Source: Psychrobacter urativorans (lineage in GTDB: Bacteria; Pseudomonadota; Gammaproteobacteria; Pseudomonadales; Moraxellaceae). From it: 64,000 nt of DNA. The stretch spans positions 62,001-126,000 of the forward strand of contig NZ_CAJHBR010000003.1 in the NCBI RefSeq assembly GCF_904846695.1. Reading direction: 5' to 3'. Positions within the stretch are counted from its first letter, which is position 1; each line of letters starts with the position of its first letter. The translations under genes and the position numbers were made by a program. Under the pieces are notes generated by a model. The model did no database searches. It worked only from the letters and a program-made list of their open reading frames with translations, and was not told where the DNA came from. Of the stretch, positions 34,601 through 43,188 are shown in pieces.

Positions 34601-36764
34601 CCCTCTTGCTCATAACTTTGAGCAAGTTTTAGAAAACTCTGAAACTATTGCAGTGCTCACTCGCGCCGCCAATAATCCTAGTCGCATCATCCTACGTAAA
34701 ACTTTAACTCGCTTTGCAGATTATGAGATTGATCCTATTAGTCGTAGCTTATATCTCAAATCTCCGATTGCTAGTCAAGACCTACAAGGTAATCCTATCT
34801 ACTTACGGGTCAGCGTAGAAGTGGATGAAGGGGGCGAGAAATATTGGGTTGGCGGTGTTGCTGCTAAGCAGCAGCTAACCAGTAAAATCGCTATCGGTGG
34901 TAGCTATGTCAACAGTGATAACCCTGTTAATAAGGAAGCGCTGGCGAGTATTAACAGTATCATTAACTTCAACGATAAGTTCAAATTAGTCGCTGAATAT
35001 GCGATGAGTAAAGCTGAATATATTGATAATAATGCAGAAATAACTGCTGATAATTTCAATAATCCTAATTATCAACCAAACGATAAAATAAGCAATCAAC
35101 CAAGCAAGCAAATCAGCACAAAGTCATTAAACAATAGTAATACTAAAGGCAATGCCTTACGCATTGAGCTTGCCTATGATGATAAGAAGAACACTCGCGC
35201 CAAAGCTTATTACAATGATGCTGATAAAGGTTTTGTCACTGCGGCCTCACCACTTAGCGCTGGGCGTACTGAATCAGGAGTAGAGATGACTCGTCTACTC
35301 AATGACAAAAAAACAGCGTTAAAATTAGAGGCTGTACTTATCAAAGATCATACTACTCAAGCCCGTCGCCAAGATGTTCTAGCTAGTATTGAACAGCAGC
35401 TTAGCAAAAACATCGTTGCTGAAGTCGGCTTTCGTTATTACCAGCAAGACGCTACTGCCGCCTCACGTCATTTACAACGGGCCACTGAGGCCATTAACGT
35501 TACTACTAATAGGCTATTCAATGATCGTATTATCAATCAATCAGCGCTAAACCGTTTGAGTGCGGTGGATGAAGATGTCGAAGGTATCGAAGGTACGACT
35601 GCTCGTGCTCGTCTAACAGCGCGACTGCCTAAGTTTAACCAAGCTTTAGTATTTGCAGAATATGAGCAAGACATTGACAATAGCAGGCGTAATGCTACTT
35701 CTATCGGTGGCGAGACCCCTATCGGCAAGTTAGGTCGCTTATACGCGCGTCATGACCTAATCAGCAGTTTATCTGGTAGTTATGGGCTTGATGATAGTGA
35801 TGAGCGTCAACGTACTGTAGTCGGAGTTGATGCTAATTATACCAAAGATGGAAAAGTCTATAGTGAGTACCGGATGCGTGATGCCATCAGCGCCCGTGAG
35901 GCAGAAGCAGCTATTGGTCTAAAAAACCAATGGTATCTACAACCTGGTTTAACCTTAAATACCTTATTTGAGCGTATTGTATCTATTGAAGGCGATGCTA
36001 ATAATAGCGCTACGGCAGTCGGGGTCGGCGCTGAGTATGTTGCTAAAGAAAACTATAAAGCGTCAGGTCGATTAGAGAAGCGCTGGGGTAATGCTAGCGA
36101 CACCTTACTAGGCACTGCTGGTATAGCTTACCGCTATACTGATGATATTACTTTATTAGTTAAAGACATCTACTCACGCGCTGATCATACTCAAGGACTG
36201 CGTACTGTTAATCGCTTTCAACTGGGTGTTGCGTACCGTGATTACCATAGTAATAAGCTTGATATGCTGGCTAAACTTGAGTATCGTTTAGATGATAACC
36301 AAACCGGTACTACTGCTTATCAAAAAGACGCTATAGTTTGGTCTTGGAGCGGTAACTACCATCCAACACAGCCTTTAACTTTGTCTGGGCGCTATGCCGG
36401 TAAACATAATGCATATCAGGCTAGCGGTATCACTAGCGATAACACTGCTCATGCTGTCTATACTCGCGGTCTTTATGATCTTAGCGAACGTTGGGATCTG
36501 GGCTTACAAGCAGGTAGTTATTGGAATGCAAAAGCCGATGATCGGGCTTATATGCTAGGAGCTGAGGTTGGCTATAGCCCTATGACTAATCTATGGTTAT
36601 CGCTTGGCTATAACTTGATGGGCTTTGAAGATGAAGATATCGCCTATGATGATAGTACTCAGCAAGGGGCTTACTTTAGGTTGCACTTCAAATTTGATGA
36701 AGGATTGTTTAAACGTAATGTCTTGGGTAAAAATAATCGCTTAGCCGATGAGCCTAGTCTATAA
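31665..36764 (+). CDS. Giant DUF11/SdrD-B outer membrane surface protein
   Basis: About 1,700 residues. The frame is open from a TTG at 31647; the ATG at 31665 is a likelier start, and neither has a strong ribosome binding site. A hydrophobic segment near 25-45 (SLAMLLMQSNMAMAVG) looks like a signal peptide. Domains in order: a beta domain (about 100-230), a DUF11 domain (GDYVNYTIQVTNSGKTTAYD near 272), an SdrD B-type domain (GKVYYDINRDGIQQKDAGE near 400), Ig-like regions (600-800), and from about 850 a long stretch of alternating strands (LYVRVDKGRSFAMYGDLKTQ onward) ending AYFRLHFKF, typical of an outer membrane beta-barrel. A surface or adhesion role is inferred. Confidence 0.8.
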   Translation: MTQPIMTPSKRIALRIRKISARSLAMLLMQSNMAMAVGVPNLALNSDLQIIHNIANASDNTSYNIDSQTDPTFSSTSHTDQIKAAAVAEYGVMLTSPQIAAPDIKFTTAEFEDSKETSQISNDIYIQASYAQCNVQLNKQDQTWITITSSLTGDKYSLKALETGENTGKYQRLVATENNANAILTDHIIQTLQGDKLTATLDACISPEVGTDPNDLPNVETDFPIRIDHISSQINIIDNNPNLQVIKKGDVRTASFGDYVNYTIQVTNSGKTTAYDVQLKDTLPRGFDYVEHSVRMSSKKNRVDIKQARTTEFKSEGKYQVLGLGDLAVNESKTFTYRVLIGSTSLSGDGINRAVAVGRDSLLSTSKLLTSREAQWKIEIERGVTNTDAIIIGKVYYDINRDGIQQKDAGELGVAGVRIYMENGNFVVTDPQGKYNFYGVSAKTHVLKVDRTTIPITTELVSQSNRNAGDAGSRFVDLKYGELHRADFAIVADNRTSTERLNAELLTRKKTIGASNDALEQAVKTKLDLYPIYNRNYRDHIDASGCKSNDSLDRGIKCDSAIVNNMANPIADRINLTVNKIVQPPTKLLEEYLNQVDNNDVAFINLSQDQQLSTYKQTIQVQAPLGSLFTLYANGAAVSNDQISKTAEQERQNVSAFDFYAVDLKHGLNTLRGVATDVNGKTISEKTITVTTPDSLHTIDYRTQEQLVQADGISEYQLVISLKDVDGRPYLAPTLITIDTNIGRINLKDSNKDKAGIQFIVSGAELLIPVVAPKVPGKDQLVIDTGTSKLVVPLQFIAKLRPLIVVGIVEGALSLKDFDGSQVTDAQGAFEKQLHELAAHDDYSTTGRAALFLKGKVRGDYLLTLAYDSDNKGERLFRDIQPGEYYPVYGDSSAKGFDAQSTSKLYVRVDKGRSFAMYGDLKTQINSDEGIKLGQYHRTLTGAKAQYEDANTQVTAFAAETRSSQRVKETRGLGISGPYPLAHNFEQVLENSETIAVLTRAANNPSRIILRKTLTRFADYEIDPISRSLYLKSPIASQDLQGNPIYLRVSVEVDEGGEKYWVGGVAAKQQLTSKIAIGGSYVNSDNPVNKEALASINSIINFNDKFKLVAEYAMSKAEYIDNNAEITADNFNNPNYQPNDKISNQPSKQISTKSLNNSNTKGNALRIELAYDDKKNTRAKAYYNDADKGFVTAASPLSAGRTESGVEMTRLLNDKKTALKLEAVLIKDHTTQARRQDVLASIEQQLSKNIVAEVGFRYYQQDATAASRHLQRATEAINVTTNRLFNDRIINQSALNRLSAVDEDVEGIEGTTARARLTARLPKFNQALVFAEYEQDIDNSRRNATSIGGETPIGKLGRLYARHDLISSLSGSYGLDDSDERQRTVVGVDANYTKDGKVYSEYRMRDAISAREAEAAIGLKNQWYLQPGLTLNTLFERIVSIEGDANNSATAVGVGAEYVAKENYKASGRLEKRWGNASDTLLGTAGIAYRYTDDITLLVKDIYSRADHTQGLRTVNRFQLGVAYRDYHSNKLDMLAKLEYRLDDNQTGTTAYQKDAIVWSWSGNYHPTQPLTLSGRYAGKHNAYQASGITSDNTAHAVYTRGLYDLSERWDLGLQAGSYWNAKADDRAYMLGAEVGYSPMTNLWLSLGYNLMGFEDEDIAYDDSTQQGAYFRLHFKFDEGLFKRNVLGKNNRLADEPSL

Positions 36765-36799
36765 TACTGAACTGATCATTGTTCTGTAAGGCCCACTTT

Positions 36800-37636
36800 A
36801 TGTTTGCTCCTATAACTTTGCTAACTAAGGTTTATCACCCTCATTTATCATTCGCTACTAATACCTTATCAGCGCTGCTATTAGTCGCCTTTGCATCGTC
36901 TGCGCAAGCTGCAACCTCAGACTCAGCTGTCAGCGGCCGCTTTGAGGAAGCAGCGGCTCCTTGTGCTAGCCAAACACAAGCATTACCAGCAGAGTCACTG
37001 AAATCTTTAAGCGCAAATCGCCTTGTTATCGACTGTAAGCGGTTACAACTTAAGCGCTATCAAGCTGAGCAAGCCTTACATAGCCGTACAGTAGAGCAAG
37101 CAGCCCGTCAACAGTATCTAATTTATAAAGCGCGAGCTTGGCTCGACTATGCTAGCTACCAAGATACTGTAGACAGCCGCTTTGTTGCCGGAACACAAGC
37201 GCTACAAGCCGCTGATACTATTTTGCAAGCGCTGCTAACTTCTACTGAGCAAAATCTGGCGCTAAACCCAGATATACCTACAAGCTCAGCATTAATGCGC
37301 CCTGACCTTTGGGCTATACTAACGGCCTTAAAAGATAGTGGCGGTATAAATTATGCACCCAAAGAGTTAGCATTTAGTGAAGTTGGCTTGATATGGGCGG
37401 CAGCAGATCACTGTGCGCATGGTTCGAGTCAGTTAGGCTCGCGTTTTACAATGGCTGATCGCTGGCTTGAACAGGCTCGTGAATCCTATATCAATGTGCA
37501 TGATTCAAAAGTAAATGTTGCTCTTGAGCAGCTAATTAACCGCTACTATAAGCAGTATGCCTCTTTGGATCCTAGTGATGATAGCTGTCATGGTCAATCC
37601 TTTTTAGCCCCTATTCCAGACGCTGATACCCTTTAG
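36800..37636 (+). CDS. Secreted hypothetical protein
   Basis: The ATG at 36800 is preferred over an in-frame TTG at 36779 because TAAGG lies 8 bases upstream. The 278-residue product has a signal peptide (TNTLSALLLVAFASSAQA) and then a mostly helical, glutamine- and alanine-rich chain with cysteines (CASQ, DCKR, HCAHG, SCHG), perhaps two disulphides in the periplasm. No family recognised. It starts 36 bases after the giant surface protein and probably belongs to the same transcript, so it may help assemble or export that protein. Confidence 0.7.
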   Translation: MFAPITLLTKVYHPHLSFATNTLSALLLVAFASSAQAATSDSAVSGRFEEAAAPCASQTQALPAESLKSLSANRLVIDCKRLQLKRYQAEQALHSRTVEQAARQQYLIYKARAWLDYASYQDTVDSRFVAGTQALQAADTILQALLTSTEQNLALNPDIPTSSALMRPDLWAILTALKDSGGINYAPKELAFSEVGLIWAAADHCAHGSSQLGSRFTMADRWLEQARESYINVHDSKVNVALEQLINRYYKQYASLDPSDDSCHGQSFLAPIPDADTL

Positions 37637-37784
37637 GGATTAGTCACTAGTAAGGCTTTAACTAATGTAGAGACTTAAGTTATTGGTAAAGATAAAAAGC
37701 TCTCGTGCAGCAGGCATTACGGCTACTAGAATAACGGCTACTCATAGCATCCTTGAATAGTTACCTTTACTAAACTAACAGCCA

Positions 37785-37819
37785 TAAAAAAGCCGACATA
37801 AGCATGTCGGCTTTTTTTA
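37785..37819. terminator. Bidirectional terminator
   Basis: GCCGACAT/ATGTCGGC with an AAGC loop, flanked by A6 and T7. It separates the convergent secreted-protein and TetR genes. Confidence 0.92.
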
Positions 37820-37851
37820 TTTTTATCGTAACCATTGCTAATAACCACAGC

Positions 37852-38544
37852 TTAACGGTTTTTATGCGGTAGTTTTTCTGGTAAGTAACAGCGTAAATAA
37901 GCAATAGAAGCGGTAGTCGCTTCTTGTAAATAGTTATCAGTGATACTGGCATGACGACGATAAGATAAAGTAAATATACCGTTTATAATGCTATAAGTTA
38001 CTAACAAAATATCTTGTATATCGTCATACTTAGGCATCTCATAGCCCTCAGACAATCTTTCATAGATTAGCTTTACGATTTGATGATCGATATCTTCACC
38101 AAAACTATCACCTTCAAAATCTGGTGTATTAGTATCGTATATTAGCTTAGCTTTGGTTTGATCAGCATGAAATATATGCACACAACGTTCAATTAACGCG
38201 GTCAAATATCCCTGCCATCTATCATAATTTACATTTTCTACTGTGCCTAATACTTCTAGAATTTCAATAGCATTCAAGAAACGTAAAGCTAGGAATATCG
38301 CTTCAATATTTGGAAAAAAGTGATAAGCTGAAGCTCGCGGAATACCCGCTTCTTCACATACTGCAGCTAAAGTAATATCATTAATAGGGTGAGTTTCACT
38401 TAGCTTTTTAGCACCCATCAGTAATTTCTGACGGCGAATACGACCTTGTTGACTGGTAAATTTGAATTTATTAGGCACTAGCTTTTTTGCCAGTTCCGAG
38501 TCTACTAACACATCTTCTATCTTGTCGTCTTTATAGTCGCTCAT
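37852..38544 (-). CDS. TetR/AcrR family transcriptional regulator
   Basis: 230 residues. The N-terminal helix-turn-helix (RRQKLLMGAKKLSETHPINDITLAAVCEEAGIPRASAYHFFPN, about 37-79) is the TetR pattern, preceded by a charged 35-residue extension. The C-terminal ligand domain is helical with no recognised specificity. It probably regulates itself or a neighbour; the 207 bases upstream separate it from the EEP-family gene, which reads the same way. Confidence 0.88.
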   Translation of the reverse strand: MSDYKDDKIEDVLVDSELAKKLVPNKFKFTSQQGRIRRQKLLMGAKKLSETHPINDITLAAVCEEAGIPRASAYHFFPNIEAIFLALRFLNAIEILEVLGTVENVNYDRWQGYLTALIERCVHIFHADQTKAKLIYDTNTPDFEGDSFGEDIDHQIVKLIYERLSEGYEMPKYDDIQDILLVTYSIINGIFTLSYRRHASITDNYLQEATTASIAYLRCYLPEKLPHKNR

Positions 38545-38751
38545 TACAAACCTCTTAGTTTAATACTCTTTTTTATGATTAAGCCGTTATTGAGCAACAT
38601 CAACACTCAATTTGCGTGTTAACGGTGGCTTATAATTAAAATATAACTGCGGCCACGCTCAATACAGGGCATCATAAACCCTTGTACATTGGCAAGCAAG
38701 GGGCATGAATAAGTTACCAGATAATGTACTGATTAATCATGTCTTTGATGC

Positions 38752-39777
38752 CTATTCCAATCTTATTTTTGCTCGTACGATACCGTGATCAATGACTCTA
38801 TCTGGATAGTCCCATTTGAGATGGTCATTGAAATAATCTACTCTCTCAATGTTCCCAATAGTGAATTTACTATCGGGTAAGAACTCTTCTGAAACGAATA
38901 GCTGATCGATAACTTCTGGTATTCCTTGATAAATGTGGGTATAAGCCACGTCTTTCATCCAACCATAGCGAGACTGAATACGTGCTGCATCGAATAGTGC
39001 GACATCACGCATACTTTTATCATAGTTCACTTCTCCTGTTTCGGCCATTAATTGAGTAGTTACGCTCCCTGTGACATCATTCATATCACCCAGCAAAATC
39101 AATGGCTCACGAGTATGCAGTAGGCGCTCAATAATTGTCATTCTAATCGATGCAGCTTCTGCTGCGCGCATGCATAAACTGCGAAGCTTAGCACGCACTC
39201 TGATATTAGGATCATCCATATCTTCGAGCAACTGCCCCTTGTCATCTCGCAAAAAGAATGCTCGTTTGCTTTTGAGATGCGCGGTAATGATAGTAATAGG
39301 CTGGCCATAAGCATCGACTCGTAGTAACAATGGCGGGCGCTTAAAGTGAGTATAAGGTCCGATATCAGGGATATCTATTACGGCCTCAGTGACTACGTTT
39401 TCGAGTAATTGACTCTCTAGCTGATCGAAGCGAGTTATAATCCCTACCGCTGGAGTGCCTTGAGCGCCATGACCTTTAGTGTGTAAACTTGCACTATCAT
39501 TACTAGCTAGCGGAATAACTACTTGTTCAGGGCTAAAACCTAAATTCAGGGCGATCTCCTCGATTGCTTTGCTGTCCCAAACCTCTTGTACCGCAATAAT
39601 GTCAGCATGAGCCTTAGACAATAGCTCAGTAATACCGGTTATCTTGTGCTGGTAGGCCTGCTGGTCATAAGCAGGTGCATTTTCATAAAAGATACGCTTA
39701 GGATTAGCAAGATTAAGCAAGTTAGCAGTAGCAATATAAAACTGTTTATTGCCCTCTGAATTATTATAACGAGTCAT
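38752..39777 (-). CDS. Endonuclease/exonuclease/phosphatase family protein
   Basis: 341 residues with the EEP fold: ATANLLNLANP at the N-terminus (metal-site Asn), DIIAVQEVW near 59 (catalytic Glu), ITAHLKSKRA near 167, LILLGDMNDV near 225 (catalytic Asp-x-Asn) and VIDHGIVRAKI at the end (catalytic Asp-His). All expected residues are present, so it is probably an active phosphodiesterase or nuclease; no signal peptide, so cytoplasmic. Substrate unknown. Confidence 0.85.
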   Translation of the reverse strand: MTRYNNSEGNKQFYIATANLLNLANPKRIFYENAPAYDQQAYQHKITGITELLSKAHADIIAVQEVWDSKAIEEIALNLGFSPEQVVIPLASNDSASLHTKGHGAQGTPAVGIITRFDQLESQLLENVVTEAVIDIPDIGPYTHFKRPPLLLRVDAYGQPITIITAHLKSKRAFFLRDDKGQLLEDMDDPNIRVRAKLRSLCMRAAEAASIRMTIIERLLHTREPLILLGDMNDVTGSVTTQLMAETGEVNYDKSMRDVALFDAARIQSRYGWMKDVAYTHIYQGIPEVIDQLFVSEEFLPDSKFTIGNIERVDYFNDHLKWDYPDRVIDHGIVRAKIRLE

Positions 39778-40284
39778 ATATTACCTCTTATTATTGGTTG
39801 TCTTATTATTAGTTATTCTAGGGCTTGTTGAACCCTCTCAAGAAGGCACTGCTGGTAGTAAAAAATTGCTCATAACTCATTAAAAAGTAAACGGTGAACT
39901 AATAATGTGACTCGCAAAATCACGTCTAGTAATAGCTAAATAGCTAAATAGCTATCTAAATAAACAATCAACAGGCCCAATTTTGACTGAGGGCTAGGTA
40001 GCTAATTTATATTGTAGTTTTTGCTGTGCTAAGCAATTAGGGGTTACTGAGCTGATAATTTTCAACAGCTATAAAAAAAGCCCCTAGAGTTCTCCCTAGA
40101 GGCTTTAACATAGCATAACTAATATTCTTATATTATCTACGCACTTAATTGGCTACATTTAGTCTCAGTAATTTACAAAAAATTAAGGTTCTACAATATT
40201 TACTTGCTTATTGTTGTCTAACTCAGCACTTATTACCAATATGTATAATATAAATTATCGATAAGTATTAGTTTTGCTACTCAA
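39778..40284. other. Intergenic region
   Basis: 507 bases without a supported gene. It contains an 8-bp direct repeat (ATAGCTAA at 39932 and 39940, with a variant at 39948), and the terminator at 40073-40105. The EEP gene promoter must lie near its left end, reading leftwards. Confidence 0.55.
40073..40105 (-). terminator. Terminator for the glycine-zipper gene
   Basis: On the minus strand AGCCTCTAG pairs with CTAGGGGCT (one G-U) around GGAGAA and is followed by seven T. It lies 180 bases past the stop codon of the gene to its right. Confidence 0.8.
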
Positions 40285-40980
40285 CTATCTTGCCCGATTC
40301 CAAGCATCACGTGAAGCCATGCGTGCATCGTCCCATTCCATCCGTGACTCTCCTTTGACTTCTTCCCATGAGCGTCTTAAATCTGCTTCATGATCATCAA
40401 AATTTGCATCAACAGGATAGCGAGCACGGTTAGCATAACCTACTGCATAGGCCGGATGCATATCACGGTCAAATTCATAACCGTCTTTATAATAATCGAC
40501 ATTAGCATGTTGAGCGCGCCAGTAAGCTTCTTCATGGGTCGGATCAATAGCTTCTGCTGAGGCATGACCTGCAGTACCACCAGTAACCGCACCAATAGCA
40601 CCACCAATTAAGGTTCCTAACGGACCAGCCATAGACCCAATAGCAGCTCCTGCTATCGCACCGCTTACGCCACCTACAGTAGTCCCTACTGGATGTGAAC
40701 CTGGCTCACCAGTAATAATATCGGCATTCAAATCTTCTCTAGTTTCTTTTGACATATGCTTTACTACATTACCATCAATGTTGCTAGGGTCGTTAGTGAC
40801 CACTCTTCTATCAACGACTTCTGGGTTGGCCATTCTACGAGCATTGTCATCGATAATACGCTGTTTGTCAGCTATTTCCATATTATCGCTAGTGAGGACA
40901 TGATCAGTTTCAGTGATGACACGGCCGTTAGCGTCAACTCTATGAGTAGTGTTATCTATGATATTGTCATTGTCTTTCAT
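40285..40980 (-). CDS. Glycine-zipper stress-type protein
   Basis: 231 residues. The N-terminal 90 are hydrophilic (NIIDNTTHRVDANGRV). The middle (about 100-145) is a Gly/Ala-rich zipper, VGGVSGAIAGAAIGSMAGP and TLIGGAIGAVTGGTAGHA, able to insert in or pack at a membrane. The C-terminus is acidic and aromatic (YWRAQHANVDYYKDGYEF, then WEEVKGESRMEWDDAR). This layout is common among uncharacterised stress-induced proteins of Moraxellaceae. Membrane or periplasmic location is uncertain because no clear signal peptide is seen. Confidence 0.75.
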   Translation of the reverse strand: MKDNDNIIDNTTHRVDANGRVITETDHVLTSDNMEIADKQRIIDDNARRMANPEVVDRRVVTNDPSNIDGNVVKHMSKETREDLNADIITGEPGSHPVGTTVGGVSGAIAGAAIGSMAGPLGTLIGGAIGAVTGGTAGHASAEAIDPTHEEAYWRAQHANVDYYKDGYEFDRDMHPAYAVGYANRARYPVDANFDDHEADLRRSWEEVKGESRMEWDDARMASRDAWNRAR

Positions 40981-41300
40981 AATAGTATCCCTTCATTCAT
41001 TATTATTGATTTACACGAAATTGAGGCCCTATCAAAACGGGCTAATTAGAGACGAACTAATTAAATGTAGATAAGTCATCTTTATGTTCTTTAGACACTC
41101 TACTTATTACAGCTTAGGTTTATTAGAGCCTAGGCTTACCTTCCTTAGTATAGGGATACTATAATATCGACTGCTAGATTGATTATGTAACCTATGTCAG
41201 CATCTCGATTATCTTGCGTTACAGCTTGTGTACTTATGACAAAATTGCATAACTAGCTCGCATTTAAAGTAAAATGAGCTATTTAGAACCCTTTATTATC
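40981..41300. other. Intergenic region glpK / glycine-zipper gene
   Basis: 320 AT-rich bases with no supported gene. It must contain the promoter of the glycine-zipper gene and the end of the glpK transcript. No convincing terminator was found. Confidence 0.5.
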
Positions 41301-42899
41301 TTAATCCATCATGGCTCTTCTGAGCGCTCGCTGCCATTTTTCCAGATGAGTATCTCGCTTATCTTGAGCCATATTGGGCTCAAATATTCGCTCTACTTTC
41401 CAAGACGACGACATCGTCGATTGATCATATAAGCCAGTTTTTAGCCCTGCCAGTAAAGCCGCTCCTTTTGCAGTAATCTCGGTATCCTGTGGCCGCAGTA
41501 CTGGCACGCCTAGTAAGTCAGCTTGAAATTGCATCAGCAGATCATTATTAGCAGCACCGCCATCGACCCGTAGCTCAGTTAGGGGATGCGGACTGTCTTT
41601 TTGCATAGCTATCAGTACATCATAAGTTTGATAAGCTATTGATTCGAGTGCGGCGCGAGCAATATGGGCTTTAGTAGTGCCACGATTCATCCCACTGATA
41701 CTGGCACTAATATCAGAGCGCCAATAGGGAGCTCCTAGACCAGTAAAGGCTGGTAGCAATACCACCTCTTCACTACTCTGTACTTGCTGGGCTAAAGTTT
41801 CGACATCGCAACTTTGTTCAATCATACCTAAGTTATCTCTCAACCACTGGACAATTGCTCCTGCCATAAACACACTGCCTTCTAAGGCATAAGTGACTTC
41901 ACGCTCCGGCTTAAAATTTGAAGCTTGTAGCAAGCGCTTACCTGAATGCATGATCTGACCAATAGATGAGCTATCTGCTTTGCTTGTGTTGGCTTTGCGT
42001 TGCCAAGCGACTGTAGTCAACAGTTGATGCTCGCTAATTTTGGCAGTATTACCAATATTCATTAGCATAAAACAACCTGTACCATAAGTGTTTTTTGCCA
42101 TGCCAGCCTCTAGACAGCCTTGACCAAATAAGGCGGCCTGCTGATCCCCAAGTACCGCTTGAATAGGAATTTGTTTGGCAAACAATCCTTTTTTGGTTTT
42201 ACCAAAGTCGCCATCGGAAGGTAATACTTTAGGAAGTATTGACTGCGGAATATTAAAAACAGTGCACAGCTCATCTGACCAAGCTAGCTTATGAATGTCA
42301 TATAATAAAGTGCGCGAAGCATTAGTGACATCTATAACATGCTCAGCGCCTGTTAGCTGATAAATCAACCAGCTGTCTATAGTGCCTACGGCAACCTGCC
42401 CGATTCGATCGCTGTTGACTAGCGCCCTAATCTTCGGATTATGCTCCAACAGCCACGCAATCTTACTGGCGCTAAAGTAAGGATCTAAACGTAATCCAGT
42501 AATACGCTGCACTTGATTTGCTAAGTCAGCGTTGCCCTTATAAGCATTATGGTCAGCCAATTTTTGGCAGTAATCTGCGCTACGTCTATCTTGCCAAATA
42601 ATCGCTGGTGCCAAAGCATTACCCGTTTTTTTATCCCAAATAACGATAGACTCACGCTGGTTGGTAATAGCAATACTTGTCACATCAGTTGCTAGCAGTC
42701 CCGCTTGGTTAATCACATCATGAGCACAGCTAATTTGAGTCTGCCAAATTTGACTAGCATCTTGTTCGACATAACCGGCTTTTGGCGTCTGTAGGCTGGT
42801 AGGCTTCTGTACTATTTTAATAGGTCGTGCTTGATCGTCATACAAGATAGCTCTGCTGGAAGTAGTGCCTTGATCCAATGCTAATATATAGCCTGCCAT
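41301..42899 (-). CDS. glpK: Glycerol kinase
   Basis: FGGY-family kinase phosphorylating glycerol to glycerol 3-phosphate. LALDQGTTSSRAILYD at the N-terminus (residues 6-21) is the phosphate-binding loop. AITNQRESIVIWDKKTG near 80, ATRSLLYDI-like NASRTLLYDIHKL near 195, GDQQAALFGQG near 250 and the ATPase motif LRVDGGAANNDLLMQFQADLL near 435 (two blocks) are all glycerol-kinase marks. Length 532 is slightly over the usual 500. No glpF or glpD is adjacent. GGAG-rich sequence precedes the ATG. Confidence 0.96.
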   Translation of the reverse strand: MAGYILALDQGTTSSRAILYDDQARPIKIVQKPTSLQTPKAGYVEQDASQIWQTQISCAHDVINQAGLLATDVTSIAITNQRESIVIWDKKTGNALAPAIIWQDRRSADYCQKLADHNAYKGNADLANQVQRITGLRLDPYFSASKIAWLLEHNPKIRALVNSDRIGQVAVGTIDSWLIYQLTGAEHVIDVTNASRTLLYDIHKLAWSDELCTVFNIPQSILPKVLPSDGDFGKTKKGLFAKQIPIQAVLGDQQAALFGQGCLEAGMAKNTYGTGCFMLMNIGNTAKISEHQLLTTVAWQRKANTSKADSSSIGQIMHSGKRLLQASNFKPEREVTYALEGSVFMAGAIVQWLRDNLGMIEQSCDVETLAQQVQSSEEVVLLPAFTGLGAPYWRSDISASISGMNRGTTKAHIARAALESIAYQTYDVLIAMQKDSPHPLTELRVDGGAANNDLLMQFQADLLGVPVLRPQDTEITAKGAALLAGLKTGLYDQSTMSSSWKVERIFEPNMAQDKRDTHLEKWQRALRRAMMD

Positions 42900-43022
42900 T
42901 ATTTTCTCCTCGTTTTTTTATCTATTATTAATAGCGCTGAGTACATTAAAAGCAATTACTGGCTATGCCTGCCACTGTAGCAAAACCCAATGCTAAGCTA
43001 CTAATAAATTTTTATGGCTTAG

Positions 43023-43044
43023 TTAATAATAATGCTATTATTAA
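43023..43044. promoter_or_regulatory. Palindrome between glpK and tolC-like gene
   Basis: A perfect 9-bp inverted repeat TTAATAATA/TATTATTAA around ATGC lies in the divergent promoter region, 124 bases from the glpK start and 145 from the efflux start. It could be an operator; it lacks a T-tract. Confidence 0.4.
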
Positions 43045-43188
43045 GGCTGCAATTATTGAGCTAACACAATCGATATTTTTATTCAATGCGTAAACAGAAA
43101 CTAATGAGCATTGACCCGTCACGATTGTCGCACTACAGTGTACGCTTGGTTATTCACCTACGCTTTTTAATTATCGGCTTCTCATACT

